Of a DNA stretch of 22,007 nucleotides, positions 6,541-13,902 are shown in pieces. The notes beneath the pieces were generated by a model. That model saw nothing but the letters and a program-made list of their open reading frames with translations. It searched no databases and had not been told where the DNA came from. Both the position numbers and the translations under genes were made by a program. Origin of the DNA: a virus; IMG/VR virus record IMGVR_UViG_3300018429_000012, positions 1-22,007 of that record, one strand, 5' to 3'. Position 1 is the stretch's first letter, and the number at the start of each line of letters is the position of its first letter.

Positions 6541-6983
6541 TTTACCTATCGTCGGTGTCAGCCGGCTTGGACGTCGTGTCGGTCGTTCGGAGGTTGGAGA
6601 CCGATCGGCCCGACGCGTCACCTCCTGCGGCCCGACGTGCCGGGATGACCACTCATCGACCACCCGTTCGGCCGATTCCCTCGATCGGGCGGTCGACGGC
6701 GGTCAACGGTCGCGCGACGGCGGCAAGCCACGCAACGCTCCGCGACCGATCTCGTCACTACACGTTTTGGCCAGACATTGTCCACTGTGACCGGTCCGCC
6801 GGCACGCATCTGTTGGCCGCCGGTCACGCGTCCATCAGGCAACATAGGCACCACACAGCGTGGCGACAGCGCCCGAAGCGAAACCACCCAATTGGTCTAG
6901 ACGATGACGCCCGGCGGCGGGCCACGGACGCCGGCGGGAGTTGGGCCACAGGGGCCCCTGGCGCACCCGTGGGCGGGTGACCG

Positions 6984-8090
6984 GTGTCATGGGTACGTGG
7001 CGGCGACACGGCAGGGACCCACCCCGCGTTGCTCGCGGTCCGGGAGCACCCGGACCACGACGACCGCCTGCTGAACGAGGTCCGTGGGTTCCTGCACGGC
7101 TGCGCGGCGTTGGCGTCGGCGCACGACCAGGACTACGTCGTCACCCGCGGCACCGCCATCGAGGTCGGGGGGACGTCGCGGGCGGCCGCGTTGATCGAGG
7201 TGGCGTTGTGGGCGGGGCTGTTCACCGACACGGTGCCGTTGGACCGCGGCCGCGTCGGGTACGTGCTGATCGACGACCCGAAGTTCCTACACATCCGCAC
7301 CAAGGCGGCCAAGGAGTGGGAGGCCCAACGCAAGGCCGACTCGTCGAATCTCGCGCTGACGGTGCCGGTGCGGCTGCGCGACGGCGACGGCTGCCGTTAC
7401 TGCGGCGTGGTGGTGACCTGGGGCGACACCCGCTCGGCGCGGGGCGGCACCTACGACCACCGCCAACCCGGCCAGCGCGGCACCCTCGACACCGTGGTGG
7501 TCAGCTGCCGCGGCTGCAACGCCGGCCGCGGCACCGACCTCGGCGCGGACGCCGCCTACCCGCTGATGCCCGTACCCGCCCAGCCGTACTACTGCGGCAA
7601 GACGGCCACCTGGCTCACCGCCAACGGCCACCCCACCTCAGCCACCACCGCGCGACCCGCCACCCAGCCGGACACCGCGCACACCACCACCCCGCGACCC
7701 GGCAACCAGCCCGGCACCGCGCCCCCACTCCCGCGACCCGCCACCCAGCCGGCCACCGCGACAGCGCGACCCGCCACCCCGGCGGACCCCGCGCCCCGCA
7801 CCACCCCGCGACCCGACACCCAGACGGACACCGCACACCGCGCGACCCGGCCCCGGCCGGCCCCCGCGCCCACCCCGCGACCTGAGCCCAACTCAGCTAC
7901 CGCGCCACCACCGGTTCCGCCGGAACCAGCAGGTGCACCGACTGCCGGAGCCGGCTCCGCCGGGTCGGGACGGGATCGGGACGGGTCGGGTCCAGGAACA
8001 ACACAGACCCCCCGGCCAGTTCGCGCTCGCCGTCGGGCACGTCGTGGCCGCACCACACCCCCATACCCCACAGGAGCCCCATCGCCATGA
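6984..8090 (+). CDS. HNH protein with replication-protein-like N-terminus and Pro/Thr-rich repeat tail
   Basis: A stop at 6978-6980 and GTG 6984 fix the start; the MSWVR opening resembles actinophage proteins that begin 'MsWVrlDd'. The first ~125 residues form a helical region (LLNEVRGFLHGCAALASAHDQDYVV, AALIEVALWAGLF). Residues 137-179 make an HNH/zinc module: C137-x2-C140, D158-H159, and C175-x2-C178-N179. From about residue 215 the protein is Pro/Thr/Arg-rich, with a repeated RP-x-TQP-x-TA pattern, ending in a basic segment. DNA nicking or cleavage is likely from the HNH motif. The tail is low complexity and may be disordered; its last ~60 codons are the least certain part. The stop overlaps the next ATG. 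Confidence 0.75.
   Translation: MSWVRGGDTAGTHPALLAVREHPDHDDRLLNEVRGFLHGCAALASAHDQDYVVTRGTAIEVGGTSRAAALIEVALWAGLFTDTVPLDRGRVGYVLIDDPKFLHIRTKAAKEWEAQRKADSSNLALTVPVRLRDGDGCRYCGVVVTWGDTRSARGGTYDHRQPGQRGTLDTVVVSCRGCNAGRGTDLGADAAYPLMPVPAQPYYCGKTATWLTANGHPTSATTARPATQPDTAHTTTPRPGNQPGTAPPLPRPATQPATATARPATPADPAPRTTPRPDTQTDTAHRATRPRPAPAPTPRPEPNSATAPPPVPPEPAGAPTAGAGSAGSGRDRDGSGPGTTQTPRPVRARRRARRGRTTPPYPTGAPSP
7651..7900 (+). repeat. Degenerate tandem repeat encoding a Pro/Thr-rich tail
   Basis: Copies beginning with cgcgaccc occur at 7651, 7693, 7732, 7765, 7807 and 7841, plus a diverged cgcgacct at 7876. Consensus is roughly cgcgacccgccacccagccgg followed by acaccgc. Spacings are 42, 39, 33, 42, 34 and 35 bases: the first five stay in frame, while the sixth copy is shifted by one base. 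Variable spacing and coding continuity argue for slippage within a gene rather than CRISPR. Confidence 0.75.
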
Positions 8091-8485
8091 CCACCACCCC
8101 AGGACCAGCACGCCCCTACACCCACACCGCCACCGTCCACGCCGTCCAGCTCACCGAGGACGCCGACTGGCCGGCCATCGCCACCTGGTGCGGCGGCGAG
8201 ATCGAGAACATCGGCAGCGACCAGGTGATCCGCGACATCGGCCCGGCCGGCATCTCGGCCTACGAGGGCTGGTGGATCATCGGCGGCGTCACCGGCCAGT
8301 TCTTCGCCGTCGACGAGGACGACTTCGCCGAGCTGTACGCGCCGGCCATCGTCGGCGAGACCGTCACCGGCCCGGCGGTCGAGATGGTGTCCCACCGGGC
8401 CGCCTGCCGACAGATCCGGGACTTCGCCAGCTGGTGCGACTGCAACGCGCTGGCCGCCGCCGACCCACCGGACGGTGGGATGTGA
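8087..8485 (+). CDS. Conserved phage protein of unknown function
   Basis: ATG 8087 overlaps the HNH stop (ATGA), with AGGAG at 8072-8076. The 132-aa acidic protein contains TATVHAVQLTEDADWPAIATWCGGEI, then YEGWWIIGGVTGQFFAVDEDDFAELYAPA. This resembles the small phage family in which 'VEAVQ...W.GG' is followed by 'GDWIVRGV.GEFY.....F...Y'. The C-terminal ~30 residues add a Cys/Trp segment (CRQIRDFASWCDC). No enzymatic motif is known for that family. It is coupled to the next gene by a GTGA overlap. Confidence 0.75.
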   Translation: MTTTPGPARPYTHTATVHAVQLTEDADWPAIATWCGGEIENIGSDQVIRDIGPAGISAYEGWWIIGGVTGQFFAVDEDDFAELYAPAIVGETVTGPAVEMVSHRAACRQIRDFASWCDCNALAAADPPDGGM

Positions 8486-8790
8486 CCGGCCAGAAGCCGA
8501 TCAACGGGATCTGCCCGGTCTGCCACGGCCGGCTGCTGTGGGCCACCACGGTGCACGGCCACCAGGTGCCGCTCGACGCCACACCCGACCCGGCCGGTAA
8601 CCAGCTGCTCGACCGTGGTTCGCATCGGCTCGGCGCCGTCCAGCTCACCGCGGCCGAGGCGACGGCCATTCGGCAGTCGGACAGTCCCGATCGGCTGTAC
8701 CAGACGCACTTCGCGTCGCACCCGACGTGCGCCCAGCTGCGCACCCGGACCCGGAAACCGACTTGTCGACGTAGAAGGGCACGTCATTGA
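8482..8790 (+). CDS. Small zinc-ribbon phage protein
   Basis: GTG 8482 forms a GTGA overlap; the longer ORF in the same frame runs through the preceding genes and is not plausible. The 102-aa product begins with GICPVCHGRLLWATTVHGHQVPLDATPDPAGNQLL, giving C11-x2-C14, and ends with LYQTHFASHPTC plus a basic Arg/Lys tail. Actinophages often encode similar proteins with 'CPVCG..ilWA.t..G..mPLD..PdpaGN' and a later H-x-x-x-C-P motif, presumably binding one zinc. Function unknown. Its stop overlaps a TTG start. Confidence 0.75.
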   Translation: MTGQKPINGICPVCHGRLLWATTVHGHQVPLDATPDPAGNQLLDRGSHRLGAVQLTAAEATAIRQSDSPDRLYQTHFASHPTCAQLRTRTRKPTCRRRRARH

Positions 8791-9563
8791 CCAACCAGCA
8801 CGACCCTGCGGAGCTCGCCGAGGCGCAGGCCCAGCTCGCCGCTCTGGTGCGCGACCTCTGCGAGCCGCGGCGGATGCCGATCCTCGTCGACGGCCGCACC
8901 GAGGTGGGTGTGATCCCGTCGTGGATGGACCAGCTGCGCGAGTCGGTGTCGGCGTCGCGGAACGGCGGCCGCGGCGGGGGTGGGGCGCCGGCGCCGATCA
9001 ACCCGGCCGCGGTGGATGTGCTGACCGAGCTCGAAGGCTCGGCGCGGGTGCTGCACGCGCGGGTGTTGTCCCGGTCGGATCGAACGGTGGAGCAGCACCT
9101 GCGGGGCATCGCTGCAGAGGTGGACGGCTGGCGGTCGCCGCAGCAGGTCACGGCGGTCGTGCGGGCGGTGGGCCGCATGCTCGGCGCGGTGCAGGCCCAG
9201 CTGGATCCGCCGGAGCACCTGGTGTCCGTGGCGCACCAGTGCCCGCACTGCGACCTGCGGATGGTGTCGCGCTGGGAGCCGTCGACCGGCGAGCGGGTGC
9301 AGGTGGACGCGCTGGTGTTGGACGTGCGCGACAGGTCCGTGAGCTGCCGCGGCTGTGAGTCGGCGTGGCCGGCCGAGTTTTCCGCGCGGCTGATCGCCGA
9401 GGTCAATGAGTGGCGCGCTGAGTGCCGCCGCATCGCGGCATGGCGGTTCTTCGCCGTCCTGCCGTATGTGCTCGCCGCCCTCCGGCGGGCCGAGAGTGAG
9501 CGTCAGGCGACACGCGATCGTGGTGACACCGCTGTCGATCAACAGGTGCTCGATCGTGCATAA
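8787..9563 (+). CDS. Phage zinc-finger protein, DUF7341-like
   Basis: The likely start is TTG 8787, making a TTGA overlap with the previous stop, with GAAGGG at 8774-8779 as a ribosome site. The 258-aa protein has a helical N-terminal part, a Gly-rich linker (NGGRGGGGAPAPINPAAVDVL), a helical middle, then C-P-H-C and later C-R-G-C flanking a short beta segment, which should form a zinc ribbon. The order (PSWMDQLRESV..., PINPAAVDVL, LDPPEHLVSVAHQCPHC, CRGC) resembles an actinophage family I associate with DUF7341; this is from memory. The helical C-terminus is Arg-rich. Role unknown, possibly DNA binding. It ends at TAA 9561-9563. Confidence 0.72.
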   Translation: MTNQHDPAELAEAQAQLAALVRDLCEPRRMPILVDGRTEVGVIPSWMDQLRESVSASRNGGRGGGGAPAPINPAAVDVLTELEGSARVLHARVLSRSDRTVEQHLRGIAAEVDGWRSPQQVTAVVRAVGRMLGAVQAQLDPPEHLVSVAHQCPHCDLRMVSRWEPSTGERVQVDALVLDVRDRSVSCRGCESAWPAEFSARLIAEVNEWRAECRRIAAWRFFAVLPYVLAALRRAESERQATRDRGDTAVDQQVLDRA

Positions 9564-9594
9564 TCCCGCCATCGGGTACACGTGTGCCCGCAGC

Positions 9595-9618
9595 CAGCCC
9601 CGACCTCGGTCGGGGCTG
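9595..9618 (+). terminator. Hairpin after the early-gene block, terminator-like
   Basis: Arms 9595-9604 and 9609-9618 pair over 10 bp around the tetraloop ctcg. It sits 31 bases after the stop of the DUF7341-like gene and before the likely start of the HNH gene, as expected for a rho-independent terminator. No T tract follows. Confidence 0.6.
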
Positions 9619-9638
9619 TGGTGTGTCGGGAGTCGGTG

Positions 9639-9980
9639 GTGGTGAGCCGGGTCTGCCTCGACCGCGGGAAGCCTGGTTGCGTGACGTTCACCTCGGGCGG
9701 GTCGCGGTGTGGTCCGTGCGTGAGTCGGCGTCAGCGGGCGCGGGACGCGCAGCGGGGCACGGCGCACGAGCGGAGCTACGACGCCGAGCATCAGGCGCTG
9801 CGCGCCGAGCTGTTGCCGCTGGCCATCGGCACACCGTGTCCACGGTGTGGGCGGCTGATGTTGGAGGGTCAGGCCCTCGACCTCGGTCACCCGCTCGGTC
9901 GGCCTCGCGCGGCGGATCCGTCGAGCCGTGCGGATCACATCGAGCACGCCCTATGCAACCGTGGTGCGGGCGGCGGTTGA
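9639..9980 (+). CDS. HNH endonuclease of the DNA-packaging module
   Basis: The product (113 aa) has a basic, Cys-containing N-terminus (CLDRGKPGC, CGPC), the short motif RGTAHERSYDAEHQALRAELLPLAIGTPCPRCG, and then the core LGHPLGR ... DHIEHALCNRGAGG. Together these give the conserved His, the Asn of the CN pair and the zinc cysteines of phage HNH nucleases. Such enzymes are commonly encoded beside terminase and take part in cutting concatemeric DNA. The start is uncertain among GTG 9636, 9639 and 9642; GGGAG at 9628-9632 favours the latter two. The ORF stays open upstream to 9582, but that would place the hairpin inside the gene. The stop lies within a 16-bp palindrome. Confidence 0.85.
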   Translation: MVSRVCLDRGKPGCVTFTSGGSRCGPCVSRRQRARDAQRGTAHERSYDAEHQALRAELLPLAIGTPCPRCGRLMLEGQALDLGHPLGRPRAADPSSRADHIEHALCNRGAGGG

Positions 9981-9988
9981 TCAACCGC
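9973..9988. promoter_or_regulatory. 16-bp perfect palindrome at the HNH stop
   Basis: gcggttgatcaaccgc reads the same on both strands. It covers the HNH stop codon (9978-9980) and opens the 144-bp gap before the small terminase gene. A second small hairpin (gagggg/cccctc, 9990-10005) follows at once. It could be an operator, a transcription stop or part of a packaging site; the sequence does not decide. Confidence 0.4.
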
Positions 9989-10124
9989 TGAGGGGATGCC
10001 CCCTCGGAATCACGACCCCTGGGTCACCGGCAGACCCACAACCCACCTTCCTGACGATCTGTACGGGTCTGGGGGGTTGACCTGCGGAAACGCACTTGAC
10101 AGGGATCGTTTAGGGGGTTCCGGG

Positions 10125-10601
10125 ATGGCCGGTACGGGGCCGGCACCGAAGCCTGACGGGGCCCGTCGCCGGCGTAACGCTGTGGTGCCGATGACGCAGT
10201 TGCCGGCCGAGGGTCGCCAGGGTGAACCGCCGGTGTGGCCGATCTCGGCGGCGCGGGACAGCGCCGCGGCGGCCCGGGAGCTCGAGTTGTGGACGGAGTT
10301 GTGGAGCCTGCCGCAGGCGGTGGCCTGGGAGCGGCAGAAGACGCCGCCGGCGACGGTCGCGCTGTACGTGCGGTGGACGGTGAAGGCCGAGGGCGGCTCG
10401 CTCGACGCTGGCAAAGAGGCCCGCATGCTGTCGGATCGGCTGGGGTTGTCGCCGACGGCGATGCAGAAGCTGCGCTGGGAGGTCGTCGTCGACGAGCTCG
10501 CCGCGCAGCGGTCCGGCAGTCGGCCGCGCGCAGTGGCGCCGGCGCCGGCGCGGCGGGCCGCGGCGGTGCGCAAGCGGGTCAAGGCGGTCGACACGAAGTA
10601 G
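10125..10601 (+). CDS. terS: Terminase small subunit
   Basis: ATG 10125 has AGGGGG at 10112-10117, 7 bases upstream; the earlier ATG 9996 in the same frame lies in the packaging gap and lacks a good site. The 158-aa product opens MAGTGPAPKPDGARRRRNAVV, a basic start typical of actinophage small terminases. It continues with LELWTELWSLPQAVAWERQKTPPATVALYVRWTVKAEGG...EARMLSDRLGLSPTAMQKLRWEV, the helical core expected to oligomerise and bind the packaging site. Position directly before the large terminase supports the call. Confidence 0.85.
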   Translation: MAGTGPAPKPDGARRRRNAVVPMTQLPAEGRQGEPPVWPISAARDSAAAARELELWTELWSLPQAVAWERQKTPPATVALYVRWTVKAEGGSLDAGKEARMLSDRLGLSPTAMQKLRWEVVVDELAAQRSGSRPRAVAPAPARRAAAVRKRVKAVDTK

Positions 10602-10613
10602 GCCGGAGGTCGC

Positions 10614-12263
10614 ATGCCCTGGCGTGGACCGTCCGAGCCTGGCGAGTTCCCCACCCTGGGGTGGCTGATCGGCGAGTGGATCGAGGAGTACTGCACGATC
10701 CCGGACGGCCCGCAGCGGGGCCGGCCGTACCTGCTGACCGACGAGATGTGGCGGCACCTGGTGCACGCCTACCGGTTGCGGCCGAGCGCGCGGGTGCACC
10801 CGAAGTATCCGAAGCCCTACGACGGTCTGGTGCACCGTGGTCGCCAGCTGCGGCGCTCGCAGAAGTGGGGCAAGGACCCGCTGATGGCGGCGTGCACCGC
10901 GGCGCATGCCTTGGGCGACACGCAGTTCGACGGCTGGGACGCCAACGGCGAGCCGGTCGCTCGGCCGGTGGACACCCCGTGGATCCAGCTGGCGGCGAAC
11001 GCGCTGGACCAGGTCGACAACACGTTCCGGCCGTTGCTGCGGATGCTGCGCGAGGGGCCGTTGGCCGACCTGCCCGGGCTGGACATCGGCGACACCCGGG
11101 TGAAGCTGCCCAACGGTGACGGCTGGATCGAGCCGGTCACCGCCTCGGCGGACGCCCGGCTGGGCAACCCGATCACCTGGTTGGGCATCACCGAGCCGCA
11201 CCTGATGCGCCAGGCCAACGGCAGTCTGCGCCTGGCCCGGGCGATGAAGCGTGGCGTCGAGGCCATGGGCGGCGGGTGGATGGAGGCCACCAACTCCTGG
11301 GACCCCACCGAGTTCTCGGTGGCGCAGCGGACCGCCGCGGCCGGGTCGGTCAAGTCCGGCAAGAAGCGGATCTGGCTGGATCACCGTGAGCCGGACCTGC
11401 CGCCGGTGGCCGACCTGACCGACCGCCGCGCTGTCCGCGAGCGCATTGTGATCAAGTACGGCGACAGCGCCCGCAGCAAGGGCGGGTGGGTCGTCGAGGA
11501 CGACATCGTCGACTCGGTCCAGTCGACCGACACCGGCGAGGCTGAAGCCCGCCGCTACTTCCTGGACGAGATCACCGTCGGCCAGACGGTCGCTGTTACT
11601 CCCGCGCGGTGGGAGGTGCTGCACCGGCCGGGTGCCCGGCTGCAGCCGAAGGACGCGATCGCGATCGGGTTCGACGGCAGCCGGGTGCGGGACTGCACGG
11701 CCATGATCGCCGTGCGGTTGTCGGACTGTCTGTGGACACCGCTGAAGATCTGGAACCCCAAGTTGCTGGCGGGCAAGAAGATCCCGGAGGGCGAGGTCGA
11801 CCAGGTCCTTTACGACGCCGCGCAGGCGTATGTGGTGTGGCACGTGGTTGCCGATCCGTACTACTGGCAGGCGGCGCTGGACCGGTGGGCCGGCCGGCTG
11901 AAGAAGAACCCGGCGGGCAAGCCGACGGTGATCGACTTTCCGACCGTGGCCGAGACCCGCATGGATGAGGTCGTCGAGATGGTCGACGCCCTGATCCGCA
12001 CCGACGAGCTCGGCCACGACGGCGACCAGGTGCTGACCGACCACGCGGTCGCCACCGCCGTGCTCACGGGCAAGACCAAGCCGGCGCGCGAGGACGACGA
12101 GTCGCTGTCCTCCGACCGCTACAAGCGGTACGGCAAGCGCGGCCTCGAGCCCATCGACGGGTTCGTGGCTGGCTCGCTGGGCACCTATGGGCGCAGCTTG
12201 GCGATCGCCGCCGGCGCCCTGGAAGACCGCTCGCAGGTGCTCACCGGATCGCTGATGGCATGA
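10614..12263 (+). CDS. terL: Terminase large subunit
   Basis: The 549-aa protein packages DNA into the prohead using ATP and cuts it. A Walker A-like loop R-S-Q-K-W-G-K87-D deviates from the classic form, as in many actinophage terminases. A Walker B/catalytic pair appears as LGITEP, with E194 as the probable carboxylate. The C-terminal nuclease part shows GFDGS (D354), VVADPYYW (D414) and LTDHAVATAV (D476), which would be the metal-binding acids. GGAGG at 10603-10607 supports ATG 10614. The gene follows terS by 12 bases and overlaps the next ORF by 4 if that gene starts at ATG 12260. Confidence 0.94.
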   Translation: MPWRGPSEPGEFPTLGWLIGEWIEEYCTIPDGPQRGRPYLLTDEMWRHLVHAYRLRPSARVHPKYPKPYDGLVHRGRQLRRSQKWGKDPLMAACTAAHALGDTQFDGWDANGEPVARPVDTPWIQLAANALDQVDNTFRPLLRMLREGPLADLPGLDIGDTRVKLPNGDGWIEPVTASADARLGNPITWLGITEPHLMRQANGSLRLARAMKRGVEAMGGGWMEATNSWDPTEFSVAQRTAAAGSVKSGKKRIWLDHREPDLPPVADLTDRRAVRERIVIKYGDSARSKGGWVVEDDIVDSVQSTDTGEAEARRYFLDEITVGQTVAVTPARWEVLHRPGARLQPKDAIAIGFDGSRVRDCTAMIAVRLSDCLWTPLKIWNPKLLAGKKIPEGEVDQVLYDAAQAYVVWHVVADPYYWQAALDRWAGRLKKNPAGKPTVIDFPTVAETRMDEVVEMVDALIRTDELGHDGDQVLTDHAVATAVLTGKTKPAREDDESLSSDRYKRYGKRGLEPIDGFVAGSLGTYGRSLAIAAGALEDRSQVLTGSLMA

Positions 12264-12274
12264 GAGGAGAGGCC

Positions 12275-12520
12275 GTGACCACGCTGTCCGCCGCCGTGTC
12301 GGCCACGGGCGACCGCATCCAGACCCGAGCCCGCGAGCATGCCCGCACGTTCCACCTGGGCCGGTTCCTGCTGCTGGTGCTGGCGGTGGTGCCGTTCGTG
12401 GTGGGGTGGTTGGCCTACCGCGGCTACCGGGTGGTGGTGCTGGCCGGGTCGTGGATCGTGGCGGCGGGGCAGGAGGGGTGGGCCTCGGCGCGCGGCGACA
12501 GCTCGGGTAGCGGTCCGTGA
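12275..12520 (+). CDS. Small membrane protein between terminase and portal
   Basis: The frame can start at ATG 12260 (ATGA overlap with terL) or GTG 12275; I prefer 12275 because gaggagagg lies just upstream. The product of about 81 aa has a polar, basic N-terminus followed by one long or two short hydrophobic helices (RFLLLVLAVVPFVVGWLAYRGYRVVVLAGSWIVAAGQ) and a short polar tail. Actinophages often carry a small membrane protein at this spot; the function is not known. It is not a recognisable holin, and lysis genes are not nearby. Its stop overlaps the portal GTG. Confidence 0.68.
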   Translation: MTTLSAAVSATGDRIQTRAREHARTFHLGRFLLLVLAVVPFVVGWLAYRGYRVVVLAGSWIVAAGQEGWASARGDSSGSGP

Positions 12521-13902
12521 GCCTGGTCGACCGGATCGCCGCGCGCCGCCGCGGTGGCGCGCTGGACTGGCCGGTCGGGCGTGCGGTGGTCGAGCCGTTC
12601 GAGCGGGTCTACGGCCACGACTCCGAGCGGCACGTCCCGGAGTCCTACGGCGACTACCTGGTCACCAGCAACGAGGTGTACTCGGCGTGTCTGCTGCGGT
12701 CGCGGCTGGCGTCGCTGCCGTCGCTGCGGCTGTACCGGGGTAACGACGCTGCGAAGCGGGAGCTGCCGCTGTCGCCGGCGGCGAAGTTGCTGCGGCACGT
12801 GAACCCGTTCTGGTCGGCCGAGCGGCTGGCCCGGATGGACGAGCTGGCCATGGGCGTGTGGGGCGCGACCGCGTGGGCGCTGGAGCCTGGCAAGGACGGG
12901 CGGCCGGCGGAGATCTGGTGGCTGAAGCCGTCGAGGTTGAAGCCGGTACCGCATCCGGACAAGTACTTGGCGGGGTTCCTGTACGAGTCGAATGTGGGTG
13001 GGGAGACGATCCCATTCACCCCGGACGAGATCGTGTGGTTCCGCTACCCGAACCCGCTCGACGAATACTCCGCCCTGTCGCCGATCGTGGCCGCCCGCCT
13101 GGCCGCCGACACCGGGTCTGCGGCGATGAAGTCGAACAAGGCCATGCACGTCAATGGCCTGCAGATCGCCGGTGTGCTGGCGCCGAAGACAGACAAGGTG
13201 TCGTTCACCGCCGAGCAGGCCGGCGCGCTGGAGGACGATCTGCAGCGCCGGTTCGCCGGCGCCGACCGGGCCCACAAGTGGGCGGTGCTGCGGTACGAGG
13301 CGGAGTTCAAGCCGGTCAACATCACGCCCAAGGACGCCGAGTACATCAACGGGCTGGGCATCACCGCCCGGATGATCTACAACGCCTACGGCATCCCGGC
13401 ACCGCTGCTCAACGACCTGCAGCACGCCACCCTGGCGAACCTGCGCGAGCTGACCACCATCGCGTGGGAGAACGCGCTGGTGCCCGACATGAAGCTGCGG
13501 GCCGGGGACATCCGGGAGCAGTACCTGCCGCGGTGGGGCCGGTACGGGTACGACACACCGGACCACTGCGAGTACGACTTCTCGCAGATCTCCGCGCTGC
13601 AGACCTCGCACACCGCCAGCTGGGACCGGGACCGGCAGGCGATCGAGGTCGGCTCGATGACGATCAACGAGTGGCGCACCCGGCAGGGCATGCCACCTGT
13701 GCCCTGGGGCGACGTGTGGTGGGCACCGGTGAACAAGTCCGCGGTGACGTCGGCAAGTAGCCGGCCGCAGGGCGACACGTCTCCGACGCAGATCCCGAGC
13801 GCCCGTGACGACGACGTCATCGACGGCGAGGTCGTTGACCCCGAGCTGCAGCGCGGCATGCGCGGCCTGCTGGCCGCACTGGAACGAGGAGGTCCTCGGT
13901 GA
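12517..13902 (+). CDS. Portal protein, HK97-like
   Basis: GTG 12517 forms a GTGA overlap. The 461-aa protein matches the HK97-type portal (PF04860) in order: an N-terminal SNEVYSACLLRSRLASLPSLRLYRG, ELAMGVWGATAWALEPGKDGRPAEIWWLKPSRLKPVP, EIVWFRYPNPLDEYSALSPI, FTAEQAGALEDDLQRRFAG, ITARMIYNAYGIPAPLLNDLQHATLANLRELTTIAWENAL, and a C-terminal INEWRTRQGMPPVPWGD. It forms the dodecameric DNA channel at the capsid vertex and docks terminase and connector. The C-terminal tail is acidic and probably flexible. Confidence 0.94.
   Translation: MSLVDRIAARRRGGALDWPVGRAVVEPFERVYGHDSERHVPESYGDYLVTSNEVYSACLLRSRLASLPSLRLYRGNDAAKRELPLSPAAKLLRHVNPFWSAERLARMDELAMGVWGATAWALEPGKDGRPAEIWWLKPSRLKPVPHPDKYLAGFLYESNVGGETIPFTPDEIVWFRYPNPLDEYSALSPIVAARLAADTGSAAMKSNKAMHVNGLQIAGVLAPKTDKVSFTAEQAGALEDDLQRRFAGADRAHKWAVLRYEAEFKPVNITPKDAEYINGLGITARMIYNAYGIPAPLLNDLQHATLANLRELTTIAWENALVPDMKLRAGDIREQYLPRWGRYGYDTPDHCEYDFSQISALQTSHTASWDRDRQAIEVGSMTINEWRTRQGMPPVPWGDVWWAPVNKSAVTSASSRPQGDTSPTQIPSARDDDVIDGEVVDPELQRGMRGLLAALERGGPR

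Larger units (their letters stand above)
6224..6983. other. Non-coding region with repeats, lower GC
   Basis: No frame here shows convincing coding character; the long ORFs on both strands give Arg/Pro-rich translations without family features. Around 6361-6560 GC is visibly lower (about 55% in 6481-6540, against about 70% or more in the genes). Besides the hairpin at 6273-6302 it holds direct repeats cggcccgacg (6606 and 6628, 22 bp apart) and cgacggcgg (6694 and 6715, 21 bp apart), a near-repeat cgagg(g)tacgggg (6257 and 6422), inverted 8-mers gtgaccgg/ccggtcac (6787-6794, 6820-6827) and the palindrome caggggcccctg (6949-6960). A promoter or regulatory region, or an origin, would fit; no tRNA was recognised. 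Confidence 0.6.

Noticed and set aside
6012-6980. Plus-strand frame of about 320 codons across the non-coding gap
   Set aside because: The translation has no family features, runs antisense to the better-supported membrane gene, and passes through the hairpin and repeats; it is open mainly because of base composition.
7651-7900. CRISPR array
   Set aside because: Units vary in sequence and spacing, have no unique spacers, and continue an open frame.
7897-8097. Minus-strand 66-codon ORF within the HNH tail
   Set aside because: It lies wholly antisense to the repeat-tail end of a supported gene, and no family or independent evidence supports it.
10096-10101. TTGACA as -35 of a terminase promoter
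   Set aside because: A -10 at normal distance would fall on the ribosome site and start codon of the small terminase, and no TA-rich hexamer is there.
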